From the NCBI RefSeq assembly GCF_042100115.1, contig NC_091281.1, positions 930,001-994,000 on the forward strand: DNA of 64,000 bases, in the 5' to 3' direction. Numbering within the stretch: the stretch's first letter is position 1; every line of letters begins with the position of its first letter. A program made the position numbers and the translations under genes. This DNA comes from Alternaria dauci. Taxonomy: Eukaryota > Ascomycota > Dothideomycetes > Pleosporales > Pleosporaceae. This document shows positions 36,008 to 45,687 of this stretch, in pieces. The notes under the pieces are model-generated. The model worked only from the letters and a program-made list of their open reading frames with translations. It searched no databases and was not told the origin of the DNA.

Positions 36008-36590
36008 ATGTCGGGTAAGTCACGTCTCCGCGCCAGCCACCCGCCATGGCCTCCCTATGACTGAGCATTTACCTGACGCACCCCCTCCTCAGACCGCGAC
36101 GGCGACTCCACCATGCAATCGTCGCCCACTAATGCTGCCTCGGACGATGACATGTTCCCCGACGAAGCTCTCCCCAACAATCCCGCCACACCCCACAATG
36201 CCAACCTCGCAGGCGTAAGCGAAATCTCCCCACCAAACTCACAAGCCACCACCCGCGAGACCCTCGGCGTCAACTCAAACGGGAAGCGTCCGCTGTCTAC
36301 CGGCATGGCGCAAGCAGCTACAAGCAACGGTACGGGTGGGAGCGGTACACACCAAGACGCCGAGACTGGTTACCAGTGGAGCAAGCCGGAAGACCAGCCG
36401 GGCTTTGAGTGGAAGAACACCAGGGCGCGCGAGGAAGAGGCGAGGGCATTGGACAACATTGTCGACAAGAGCAACATGGTCAGATGTGAGTGTCTCCTAC
36501 TCGCCTGTGGCCAACAAGCATGCTAACAAGCGCAAAGTGCGTTACGGCGATCCGCTCGATGCCAGCATACCCGCAAAGACGAAGCGCTGA
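36008..36590 (+). CDS. Small hypothetical protein with conserved-looking C-terminus
   Basis: Three exons (36008-36014, 36093-36485, 36538-36590) give 150 residues; the first exon is only 7 nt (ATG TCG G). Introns are 78 and 52 nt with strong donors GTAAGT and GTGAGT. The N-terminal half is disordered (SSPTNAASDDDMFPDEALPN). The C-terminal part is dense and charged: YQWSKPEDQPGFEWKNT, then an acidic helix (AREEEARALDNIVDKS) and RYGDPLDASIPAKTKR. I do not recognise the family. An alternative start at the internal ATG in exon 2 (STM) would avoid the micro-exon. The shared promoter with an mRNA-binding protein gene is only suggestive. The gene is convergent with DPB4. Confidence 0.7.
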
Positions 36591-36934
36591 AGGTGGTATA
36601 CAAACATGCTCGTGATGAGCACTGAAGCACCCGCGTAAAGGACTACAATCATGATACCATATGCGTTGGGCAACTCGTGTCGTGGTTGCAGCATGTGCGC
36701 GGCGTCCAGGCAGTCCGACATTATGAGCCTCACAGAGACGTCGAGTGCAGTGACTGTATACATTGAGACAGCCCACGGGCTCAGATAGCCCCAGCACAGT
36801 GTCTCATCAAACACGGCACATTCAGTTCAGATTTTGTATTGATCTGCTTTCAATCAATGCCTCAGACCCCTCCCATCCTAAACGCCGTTCCATGCAGTGA
36901 TATCTTCCCAGCCATACCAGACACGTCTGACTTC

Positions 36935-37805
36935 TCAGTCGCTCTCATTCCCGTCGTCGTCATCGTCATCGTCGTCCTTGTTGTCCTCCTTCTCCTCGAG
37001 CGGGTCTTCTGTCAATTCATCTCCGACAATCTCCTCCTCGATTTCATCGTCTTCGACTTCCTCGTCCTCCACGTCTTGTGTCTCGTCCACCTCTTCTTCC
37101 GTGACTTCTCCCTCTCCAACATCCCCACTCTCCCGTCTAGCCCTCTTTGTCGCCCTCTCACCACCACCATCATCTGCACCCTCCATTGTCACGTCCCCGT
37201 TTTCCGCAGACTTTGCCGGAGTTGAGGTAGCAACGTCGGTGGCGCCAGTCGTCGCCTTCTTCTCTTCGCGCACCTTCTTCCTGTACGTATTCCGCTTGTC
37301 GGCTTGTATCGACGTGAACTTGGTGACTTCGGCCTCGAGGCGGGGGAGAAAGAACCCGAATTCCAACTCCGTCATTGCCTCGAAGACATCTTTCGGCATG
37401 ACGGTTTTCTTGCCGCTGGCGAGTGCCTTTTCTGCCGCGCTGGACAATTGTTAGTACACGTCCATTTGTCGCAATCCACATCCATATTGTGTATGACAGA
37501 TCGGTAGGCCTCGTACGCTGATGTGATGTAGTTGACAAACACAGTTGCGCTCTTGCTCATGGCAAGGAGCGCATCTTTTTGTATCTGGGTATTCGGTGGC
37601 AGCACGCCTTTTGCCAGGCGCTGCACTATAGACTTTGGCAGATTCAGGTCCTGCAATCGCATTATTAGCCATGTTGTAGCCCGACACCCTGTCAAATGAT
37701 GCGACAAACCTCGACCCCTAAGCTCTCCTCTCGCGGTGCTGATCTGGGCGTTGCGGGACTGTCTTCATTTGACACCGCTGACACATTACTCTTCTTCGGT
37801 GGCAT
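36935..37805 (-). CDS. DPB4: DNA polymerase epsilon subunit D, DPB4/POLE3-like histone-fold protein
   Basis: DPB4 is a histone-fold subunit that pairs with DPB3 in DNA polymerase epsilon and also serves chromatin remodellers of the CHRAC/ISW2 type. Three exons (37805-37710, 37650-37517, 37439-36935) give 244 residues; introns are 59 and 77 nt. Exon 1 is a Ser/Pro-rich head (MPPKKSNVSAVSNEDSP). The histone fold spans about 33-105: LNLPKSIVQRLAKGVLPPNT, KDALLAMSKSATVFVNYIT, AEKALASGKKTVMPKDVFEAM and LEFGFFLPRLEAEV. A basic linker is followed by an extremely acidic tail (EEEVDETQDVEDEEVEDDE, poly-Asp), common in fungal DPB4. The splice between VNYITSA and AAEKALAS restores the expected fold. Confidence 0.9.
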
Positions 37806-39688
37806 GGTTTGGTGTGGTTCCAGACGTTCTGGTGAGAAAACCGAGTCGTTTGAGCAGTAGGAGATGCGATTGTGGAATGAGTATACTGGTGAGTGGTGAG
37901 CGTGGAGGTGATGGCCTCGTAGATAGTTTTAGTGGACCCTGACGCGTGAGCACGCGTTGAGGTCTGGGCGCGATTGTAGCTACCAAAGGACGAAGACTGC
38001 CCTAGATCACGAATGTCACAGTCGTCATCACATTACAGGCAATGGCGAACACTTCATGTATTCTAGCGCGTTTCTTCTTGTGTATTCTGTAAATTCAGAC
38101 TTTGGCACGAGTTATAGCTCTGCCGGAAATGAACTTTTGTCAAGTGTCGGGTGGATACAAATCTCGTAACACACCGCGAGCGTGCAAACATCTTCTATAG
38201 AGCAACAAATTATCAACTGCTAGACATGAAAGAAAAAAAAGGCAACTCTTGGACATGCTGACACTATCCCTTTCAAGAGACATCATCTGGCTTACAATTG
38301 GAAGTGTCTTTTGGTTCGTGTCAAGGAACAGCATGTGAAAAGAGTGGGAGTTTGTAGTCGAACATTTCCCCCTTCTCCAACTAGATCGAGCGGACTTGTT
38401 ATTTGAAGGACACACTCGGCATATCTGATAGCACAATTAAGTCATTTCAAGCATCAGTGCAAAGATGCGCTTGCGAATGGCATGGACCCTTATCGATACC
38501 TGGCCACGTGCCCGCCCGGGCGCAATCTGCCCCGAACACACCCCACTGAGCTAGAACCTGGAGCGAACGTTCCTCCGAATCTATAACCACCACAGCCTAA
38601 CGCTGACACTGTGTTTACTTCTAGCTCATCTGCTTCGCATCTGTTAGCCTCTAACTGCCCGATACCCAATCCACCGCCTTTGTGAGATAACTGAGGCGAA
38701 GCGGATAATAAACCTGCTCTCCAAGACGTGGGCACCTGGAGTCTTGTTCTCACCGAGCAGCTCTGGCAAATCGATCCGTCAATCGTCGTCTTGTGGAGGG
38801 CCAAGGACCTTCTGAGCGTAACCAGTCTCGAAGCGAGCACCAACCGGGCGGCGTTGCTGAATGTGGCACGCCTCCAGCTGAGACCCCGCGTACTACCCAT
38901 TCCACTCCTTGCCCTGCAAATTTGACACACTGATGACTCGCAAAAGCTCGCGCAGTACGCGTTCTAACCGATTACTTCGCCTCGAGATCTTGCACTGCGG
39001 AGAGTATGTGGATACACACATTCCTCTATACCATATCGACGGTTCTGCTACAGAGTCTACCAGTAGCGGGGGCGGATCTGGGGTATCAGTGTGGCTGAAT
39101 CCAGACTACCAGCCAAGAACTCGTGGCCTCCTTGGCTGCATCCCGTTGTCCAGCACTTTGCGGAAGAATGGCGAAAGAAAGCTTTGGGCAGTTGGGCCTC
39201 GAAAGACTGTGCGATGCATGCTCTCTAATTCATGGATGATCATGATCAATAATGGGATGAAACGGGTAGCTTGGTCCACGATTACGCCTACAACGAACAT
39301 CCCTTCCCCACAAGGCCTGACATAACAAGACATCATACCTCCATCCCAACTGCTTCATGGTAGATCCTTGGCAACAAGATCACGTTCGAATTGGCAAGGC
39401 ACGCGCAAAGCCAACGGTAAGCAACATATAGGCCCAATATCCAATGCACTCAGCCTCCCTTCCAAAGCGGGTTCGCCCTTTCATCTTCCGTTGTCCATAT
39501 CTCAGTTGCATGCCCAGCAAATCCGCTCGTCCTTGGCATAAGTCTTACCCCGGCAATCGTTCTCCTAGTTCGGTCTGCACCGATAACCGCGTGTCTGGAA
39601 CCTCCGCGAATCATTGTCGCCCATTCATGCACTCTTAAGCCTTGCAAGTTCCCTGCATTGCTGATCATCCCTCTTCTTCTCTGCAAAA
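37806..39688. other. Intergenic region of 1.9 kb
   Basis: This holds the DPB4 promoter on the left and the arrestin-gene promoter on the right. Two frames are worth naming: 38490-38930 on the minus strand (146 residues, Cys-rich start) and 38932-39325 on the plus strand (about 130 residues, RKSSRSTRSNRLLRLE). Neither shows a known motif. I see no supported gene. Confidence 0.45.
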
Positions 39689-41014
39689 ATGACGGTGCCA
39701 ACTTTGAGAATCGTTGTTGATGGCGACAGTAATAGGGTGTATCGACGGGGAGACAAGGTCACTGGGAATATTTCACTGGCAGTAGAAGAGAAGGAAGAAA
39801 TTGAATCGCTGAAAGTTATATTTGCTGGAAGTTGTGTCACCAAAACGTCTAGGCCCTTACATGTGAATACCAAAATCGACACTCCTGCGCAAAGACACGA
39901 CTACGAAGAGAAGATTCGGCTGTTCAACCGCGAGAAAGAACTAGTTTCTTGCCGCACCCTGGAGCCGAGGAAGTACTCATGGGACTTTGAGTTTGTCTTC
40001 CCAGAGTCTACTGAACCACACTTCAAGCGGATGGCACATGGCTCCAACTATCTTCGCGAGCCGCATCCACTTCCGCCCTCGTTCCACCTCAAGACTAGTG
40101 TTCCAGGCGGCGCAGCCCAGATATCATACTTTGTCCAGGCCAGACTTGTTATCAGTGGCTCGATGGACACCAAGAGGTGCAAGCACACACTGCGGTACCA
40201 TCCAAGATCCGAAGTCGACGTGCCACAACGAGCCGAAGCTACATCTTCTGTGCTCTACACGCAAGCATGGAAACCACACAAAGAGAAGGAAGAATCGCGG
40301 GTCAAGAAAGTGTTCTCTGGTGTCTCTATGAACTCGACGCCTCGGATCGTTCCTACCTTGTTTCATCCCGAGAAGGTCGCTCCTGGACAACACATGCCGT
40401 TGTCGCTCAGCCTACTGAACGCACGAGATCCCGCCAATCACGCTGAGCGGGAATGCATCATCGACTCCCTGACAGTGACCATTTCGACCTACTCTACAAC
40501 GATGTGCGGGCACACTATAATGGATCCCGAGGACGTTGTATCGAAGCACATTACCTGTATATCACGTACCGACATGAACAAACGGATCCCATTCAACAAA
40601 ACGACAACCTTGACGTCCAACTTCCGTCTCATTGATGACACAGAGTGTGTCCCGACCTTCAAAACATACTCCATCACCCGGCGATACGCACTCGGTATAT
40701 CCATCGGCATCAAATACAACGATCAGCAATTCACCATCCGTTCCAACACGGCACTGATGATTCTACCTCGCACACCCCGCGACCGCTTGCCGCCTTTACA
40801 ACTAGAAGACGGCGAAGACCTTGAGCCACTCCCGCAGTACACACCAAGAGAGCCGTCACGAGAGTTTGCCCCAGACTACGAATCTTTGTATGCGCTGTCA
40901 CCGGTTGGGTCAAGAAGTTCAAGCCTGTTTTCTGGGGGGTCAACACCGAGTTCTACGGCGTCTACGCCGCAGACTGAAGTCGACCAGCCAACTTATGAAA
41001 GAGTTGTAGTCTAG
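39689..41014 (+). CDS. Arrestin-domain protein
   Basis: Fungal alpha-arrestins act as adaptors that bring Rsp5-type ubiquitin ligases to membrane transporters. This is a single-exon gene of 441 residues. The N-terminal arrestin sandwich begins LRIVVDGDSNRVYRRGDKVTG, a typical first strand, and continues IESLKVIFAGSCVTK and YSWDFEFVFPES. Further strand blocks include LPPSFHLKTSV, ISYFVQARLVI and GVSMNSTPRIVPTLFHPEKV. The C-terminal domain is shorter and the tail is Ser/Pro-rich. LPQYTP and APDYESLY are only weakly like PPxY motifs, so ligase binding is not certain. Start at 39689 directly precedes the first beta strand. Confidence 0.85.
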   Translation: MTVPTLRIVVDGDSNRVYRRGDKVTGNISLAVEEKEEIESLKVIFAGSCVTKTSRPLHVNTKIDTPAQRHDYEEKIRLFNREKELVSCRTLEPRKYSWDFEFVFPESTEPHFKRMAHGSNYLREPHPLPPSFHLKTSVPGGAAQISYFVQARLVISGSMDTKRCKHTLRYHPRSEVDVPQRAEATSSVLYTQAWKPHKEKEESRVKKVFSGVSMNSTPRIVPTLFHPEKVAPGQHMPLSLSLLNARDPANHAERECIIDSLTVTISTYSTTMCGHTIMDPEDVVSKHITCISRTDMNKRIPFNKTTTLTSNFRLIDDTECVPTFKTYSITRRYALGISIGIKYNDQQFTIRSNTALMILPRTPRDRLPPLQLEDGEDLEPLPQYTPREPSREFAPDYESLYALSPVGSRSSSLFSGGSTPSSTASTPQTEVDQPTYERVVV

Positions 41015-41229
41015 GTCGTGGTCGAGATGTGGGTTTGGGTGGGGCTGGGCGTCGGGTACGAAAATTTTCCTTTACATTCGCACCTACCTCATCTTGTGGG
41101 TACCTTTCCCTCACGATATTTCATACTGGCTGGTTCGGACTACGATGGATAGAAGTGGTGTTTGTGGCGTCAGGGGTCCGGAATTTTTGCGATATATTGT
41201 CTGTTGGATGCAGTCACTCCATCAGCAAA

Positions 41230-41326
41230 GGTTCGGTGGTGTAGTTGGTTATCACGTCAGTCTAACAACGAAAATAACAGTTGTTTCGGACACTGAAGGT
41301 CCCGAGTTCAAACCTCGGCTGAATCA
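41230..41326 (+). tRNA. tRNA-Val (anticodon AAC) with intron
   Basis: The sequence folds as a tRNA: acceptor arm GGTTCGG with CTGAATC (two G-U pairs), D-arm GTGTAGTTGGTTATCAC, anticodon stem TCAGT with ACTGA, loop C-T-AAC-A-C, variable region AGGTC and T-arm CCGAG TTCAAAC CTCGG, discriminator A. The anticodon AAC is at 41264-41266. A 23-nt intron (41268-41290) sits one base after the anticodon, the usual place. A T-run at 41359-41363 may end transcription. Confidence 0.9.
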
Positions 41327-41390
41327 AGCGTCCATCTCCTCTTGCGGGAGGTGGTTTCTTTTTGCGCTCGTGGGGACGGTGGTACTAGGG

Positions 41391-41452
41391 AGTGAATGGC
41401 GCAGTGCTACTAACAAGAAGCGACATGTCCCGTGCTCGAATCTCGGCTCCTT
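41391..41452 (+). pseudogene. tRNA-like relic
   Basis: About 65 bases after tRNA-Val, the sequence starts GGAGTGAATGGCGCAGTG, like an acceptor and D-arm, and ends GTCCCGTGCTCGAATCTCGG followed by CTCC, like a T-arm and acceptor end. The middle is too short for an anticodon arm and the acceptor pairs only in part. It looks like a decayed or partial tRNA copy. Seen only as weak similarity. Confidence 0.3.
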
Positions 41453-41717
41453 TTCCAGCTGTGAGCAACATCCATTTTTGTTCCGTGGGGTCACTGGCAT
41501 GGAACCCGCTTACGAAGAAGAGTCTTGGTGGCCACGTCGGATCAAGCGACAAGTTGTTTAGGAAGAAGCGGCCGCAGCCGTTCCATATGCCGAAGCGATG
41601 CGTCTATACTCTAGGTTTGTTTATATGCAACGATCAAGATACACCAGCGACTCATCTCCCGCCGTCTATTTTCACCACATCCATGTCTCTCAAGTCGAAT
41701 GTCTGTCTAGGTTATAT

Positions 41718-42760
41718 CTAGCACATGAGGTCAAACTTCTTCTTGCGGTCCGCAGTCATGGCGCCCCAGGTTGTCTCGTCAGCAGCCTTTCCGTTGTCGC
41801 CAATGGAGGCTGGCTTCCAGGGCTCGTCGAAAGCCTCAAAGTAAAAGGCGTTGAAACCCCAGTCGAGCAGCGCGCAGAAACCGTGCTGGTAAAAGTGCTT
41901 GGCGTTGTCCAGTCCACCCTTGGCCTCATCGTAGTCGGTGCCAACAGCCGTGGGCCAGCCGGTCTCGCCTGTCCAGATCTCGGGGGCCTTGGAGCGGCCT
42001 CCAGCAATCTTCTCAATGTGGGTGCTGGCTTGGAACATGTCGTCGAGGTAGACGTGGCTGCACGCGTGTTAGTATGCATCTATCCTAGGGGGCATGCGTG
42101 GTGGGAGGAATGTACGTACGTAGCGTTCTCGCGGCTGGCACCCTGCCAGAAAGCAAAGGCGTTAACCAGGAGGATGTCGACGGTGCCGATGAGAGCATCA
42201 CCAGTTCCGTCGGCAAACTTGTTCCATGAGTCTGCAGTTCCGACCTTGATGCCAGAGGGCAGCTGGTCCTTGACAGTCTTGATCTTGTTGGCGAGCTCCT
42301 CGCCAGTGAAGTTTCCGCGGTAGAGGGACTCGGAACCGACGGTTACGGCGTAGATGCTATCGGCGTATTGCTCGGCAACGTCGGTAATGGCCTTGAGATC
42401 CTTCTGGAAGGACTCCTCGACATCGGGCCTGTGGTACCATGGGTCAGCAAACTTGGTTCTGGATCGTCGTTTGTGAGTGCATGAAGCTTACCAGATACCC
42501 AGAACAACCTTGAAGCCGGCCGACTTGGCAGCTGGGAGGGCGTTCTTAGCCATGTCGCAGTCCGAGGCAGCGTAGCCGCGAACAATGGTTGAGCCAGAGT
42601 TGGACTTGATCATCTCAAAATCGTCGGAGTAATCCTGCTGGGTCTTGCACTCTCCGCTTCCCATCTTGGTTCCGAGGGCAAATCCCATCTTGCCCTTCTC
42701 AGCAGCCGAGACGACGGCAGGAGCAGCGGCAAGCGCAGCGGCAACAATGGAGAAACGCAT
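41718..42760 (-). CDS. GH17 glucan endo-1,3-beta-glucosidase (cell wall, BGL2-like)
   Basis: GH17 enzymes cut or rearrange beta-1,3-glucan in the fungal cell wall. Three exons (42760-42492, 42428-42120, 42057-41718) give 305 residues; introns are 63 and 62 nt. A signal peptide is clear (MRFSIVAAALAAAPAVVSA). The barrel starts GKMGFALGTKMGSGECKT, with STIVRGYAASDCDMA and AGFKVVLGIWPDVEESF. YAVTVGSESLYRG holds the expected acid/base glutamate, and EIWTGETGWPTAVG holds the nucleophile glutamate. FEAFDEPWKP closes the barrel. There is no long Ser/Thr tail or GPI signal, so it should be a soluble wall enzyme like BGL2. Length fits the short form of the family. Confidence 0.92.
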
Positions 42761-43463
42761 CTTCGATTAAAGTAATGCTTCGAGTAGGATATACGGCGGT
42801 GTTGGTAAAGACGGATCTATGCGGGAAAGAAAGCTTCGATATGGCACAAAGCTGTCCAAAGATGGAGCTGACGAGGCCAAATAGCCAATTATGCAAAAAG
42901 AACGAGTGTGTAAACTACTTCCAAGAGAAGCAAAAGAATGACTGTGACGTAGAGTCGCGGAGATTGGATAGTGTAGTAAAGAAGAGGAAAAGAAAGGGCT
43001 TGGTGCCTGGGGTTTGAGAGGGAAGATCAAGGGGGCGCGCATCCCACGCTAAGCTCGAGCGTCCTGGATTAGAAACACTGGGGCTCAGGAACACCAATCA
43101 GCGCGAGTGGCGCCACATGCTTGAACATGCTTGAGCTCATGTGAAGAGTGGGGCAGCGGAGTTACGGCATGTGTTCCACGGGCGTCGAGAACACTGAGGA
43201 CGTAATGAGTGTAGAGGATTTGGCAGTGTTGTGCAAGATGAATGTTGTACACTGGATCCAGCTTGGTTTTAACCATAGCATGCTTTTGTTTTTCTCGCCT
43301 ACTCTAACGTCCCGCTCGCGTCTTGTCGCGATGGTTCGCGCACTGACAATCTCACCTGAAGCTCGTCACGTCAACTGCAACCATGAATATTGCGAGCCTG
43401 TTCGAGCAGCCGACACAGCAATAAAGTTCCTCGACGCCAGATGCAAATGTATATACATGTCGC
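42761..43463. other. Intergenic between GH17 and GH47 genes
   Basis: This 700-bp gap lies between two minus-strand genes and holds the GH17 promoter and the GH47 3' flank. No gene, RNA or repeat was recognised. Confidence 0.5.
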
Positions 43464-45254
43464 CTACCCCTTGGATAACCGAAAAGGATGCGCTTCCGTG
43501 TTCAACACAAAGTCATCCAAGCTAATTAGGCCCGTATCGGCGAAGCACAGGTAAAAGTACTTCAGCGTCTCCGCCATCCAAAAACTCTCCATGTAGTCCT
43601 CTTTGCTTGAACCAATGACGGAAACGTCCATGATCGCAGCATTCGCAAGCTCCGTGTCCGTTGCATTGGCTACAGCTTTGAACATGTCCCATGCAGTCTC
43701 GCGCCAGACGGGGTCGCCGGTGATGCGCCACAGTATAAAGACAGATTCGATGGCCTCGGGACGAAGGATATAGCGAGGATCTTTGGCGGTGGTGAAACCT
43801 TTGGGAAGGTGGGATTTATACTGCGGTCGTGCAGCTGCTTCGACGGCGTAGCGCTCTTCGTCATAGGAGCAGGATCGACGATGATCAGGGCCAGGGCATA
43901 GGACCATGTTATACCTTTCTGGCATGATGCCAGTCGGAAACGACTTGTAGGCGTATGCACATCCGCGAGCAAGCTTTGCTCCGGTTTCGAGATATTCTGC
44001 ATTGTCGAATAGCCGCCCACCGAGCGCGAAAAGACCACCGATGAAGCATGACAGATGCTCGCTTTCGGGGTCAAGACTGGGGCCGTCCTCATGGACGTCG
44101 ACGTTGCCCGAGATCAGCATGTCCTCGTTCTCTGGTATCATGGGTGCAAAGAACAGGTTGTGCATCGCCGTGTCCATAAAGGAGCGTGACATGGCCTCGT
44201 ACTTGCTCGAGCTTAGCTCGCCAGACCCAAGCAACGCATGCGCTTTGGGCAGATACTCATACAAGGAATCCGCATTTCCACCTATTGTGAACTGATAGCC
44301 TGAGACAACGTCCTTGGCGCGCATGGAAACCATCATGGGCCACATGCCCGGCAGCTTGGTCGCGTTCTGGCTCTCGGCGAATACATCCATCAGATTCGAC
44401 ACAGCAGCATAGTACTTGTCGTCTCCCGTGATCTGGCTCAGCCTGCTGAATTCCAGTGTGATGGTGCCCGGACTTGCGCTAACCACTTGATTCTCAACAA
44501 TCAACCCAGTGCCCTGCTTCGCATTCTCGAAGTTGATAAAGTCAACAGGCATGCCGTTCTTTGTGTTGAAGGCGCCATATAGCAGGTCGCCCACCTCGAT
44601 CGCTTTGGCCTTGAGCGCCTCATGTCCACTCAAGTCGTAGGCAGCAAGAAGCCCGCCCAGGTAGCGTATGCACGTCTCGAACGTGTTGACTGTCGGTGCC
44701 GTAGACGTGCCGAAATCAATCGTCGCGACTGCTTCGACAGCCTCATAGAACTCGTCGCGCATCCCCAGCATCCAAAGCGAGTCGAGAGAGTCTACCAATG
44801 TCGCAGCCCACCCAGAGAACTGGTCGACATATTGTCCGCTTATCGGCTTCAGCGCATCCTTCATCCATGCCTTGCTCCTGTAGCTTGCCCAGCTCTTTGC
44901 AAACACGCGCTTCACCTCGAGCCGTCTCTCCTCTTGTATGGCATGTACGTTGCTCGGATCGGGTGTGAAGTTGTGCTGAATTCGAGGACGCTTGGTGAAG
45001 GGCAAAGGAAGCTTGGGGCCGAGTGGTAGCGGGTAGGTGAAGTTTACAGAACTCCAGTCGAAGCTGCTCGGTGTCGCGACGATATGCGGCGTCTGAGATG
45101 GGTCGTTCATGTAGCGCGCCAATGCGGCGGTAGAGGCGTGATCATGACGCGGGCCATGACGGGGCGGGAAGGCTTCGTCGGTGGGAAGGAAGTAGTAGAT
45201 CCAACAAACAATGGAGACGCAGAGGGCGATGTGTCGAGTGCGCACACGTGGCAT
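43464..45254 (-). CDS. GH47 alpha-1,2-mannosidase (class I)
   Basis: Class I mannosidases trim mannose from N-glycans in the ER or Golgi. This is a single-exon gene of 596 residues. A short cytoplasmic head (MPRVRTR) precedes one membrane segment (HIALCVSIVCWIYYFL), giving a type II protein. The catalytic barrel runs from about 105 to the end: VKRVFAKSWASYRSKAWMKD, LVDSLDSLWMLGMRDEFYEA, VNTFETCIRYLGGLL, GGNADSLYEYLPKAH, EHLSCFIGGLFALGGRLF, LRPEAIESVFILWRITGD and YFYLCFADTGLISLDDFVLN. The pair of cysteines in LSCF and GCAYAY fits the conserved disulphide. The final TEAHPF is the usual end of the fold, so the protein is complete. Whether it is the ER, Golgi or EDEM-like type is not settled by reading alone. 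Confidence 0.92.
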   Translation of the reverse strand: MPRVRTRHIALCVSIVCWIYYFLPTDEAFPPRHGPRHDHASTAALARYMNDPSQTPHIVATPSSFDWSSVNFTYPLPLGPKLPLPFTKRPRIQHNFTPDPSNVHAIQEERRLEVKRVFAKSWASYRSKAWMKDALKPISGQYVDQFSGWAATLVDSLDSLWMLGMRDEFYEAVEAVATIDFGTSTAPTVNTFETCIRYLGGLLAAYDLSGHEALKAKAIEVGDLLYGAFNTKNGMPVDFINFENAKQGTGLIVENQVVSASPGTITLEFSRLSQITGDDKYYAAVSNLMDVFAESQNATKLPGMWPMMVSMRAKDVVSGYQFTIGGNADSLYEYLPKAHALLGSGELSSSKYEAMSRSFMDTAMHNLFFAPMIPENEDMLISGNVDVHEDGPSLDPESEHLSCFIGGLFALGGRLFDNAEYLETGAKLARGCAYAYKSFPTGIMPERYNMVLCPGPDHRRSCSYDEERYAVEAAARPQYKSHLPKGFTTAKDPRYILRPEAIESVFILWRITGDPVWRETAWDMFKAVANATDTELANAAIMDVSVIGSSKEDYMESFWMAETLKYFYLCFADTGLISLDDFVLNTEAHPFRLSKG

Positions 45255-45687
45255 TGCTGATGCGCGCTCTCATAGACGGCAGCTACGGACTGGAGAAGGA
45301 ACACAGGCGCACTCCATTGCCGGACGCGACTGACGGGACGCGCGGGGAAAGGACCGATGGGACTGGGTATTGCGCAACGGGTTACGTGTCTAGAACAGTG
45401 CTATGGCGAGGGTCGCAGGTATGACATGCGTTCCCGGCCGCTGATGAGGATCGCCGGGACCGACCCGTGCGATTGGATACCACCCGGAAGCATACCAGTC
45501 CACGGGTGGTTGACACCAGCTAGAACGTCAAGTACATCACAACAAAGAAGCGACTTATCATATTATGAGTATTAATTGTTGAACCGAAATTGCCTACTGA
45601 CAATAGGAGAGGGGTATACTATGCTGATGCCATGCGTCAAATCTAACAACTTTTCGACCGTAAAAATGCTACAACAAAAACAGACGT
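45255..45687. other. Intergenic between GH47 and MFS genes
   Basis: A 433-bp gap holding the GH47 promoter and the MFS 3' flank. Nothing else is seen. Confidence 0.5.

Noticed and set aside
38490..39325. Two medium frames (146 residues minus, about 130 plus) between DPB4 and arrestin genes
   Set aside because: No family resemblance and no promoter or intron logic; noted within the intergenic entry but not called.
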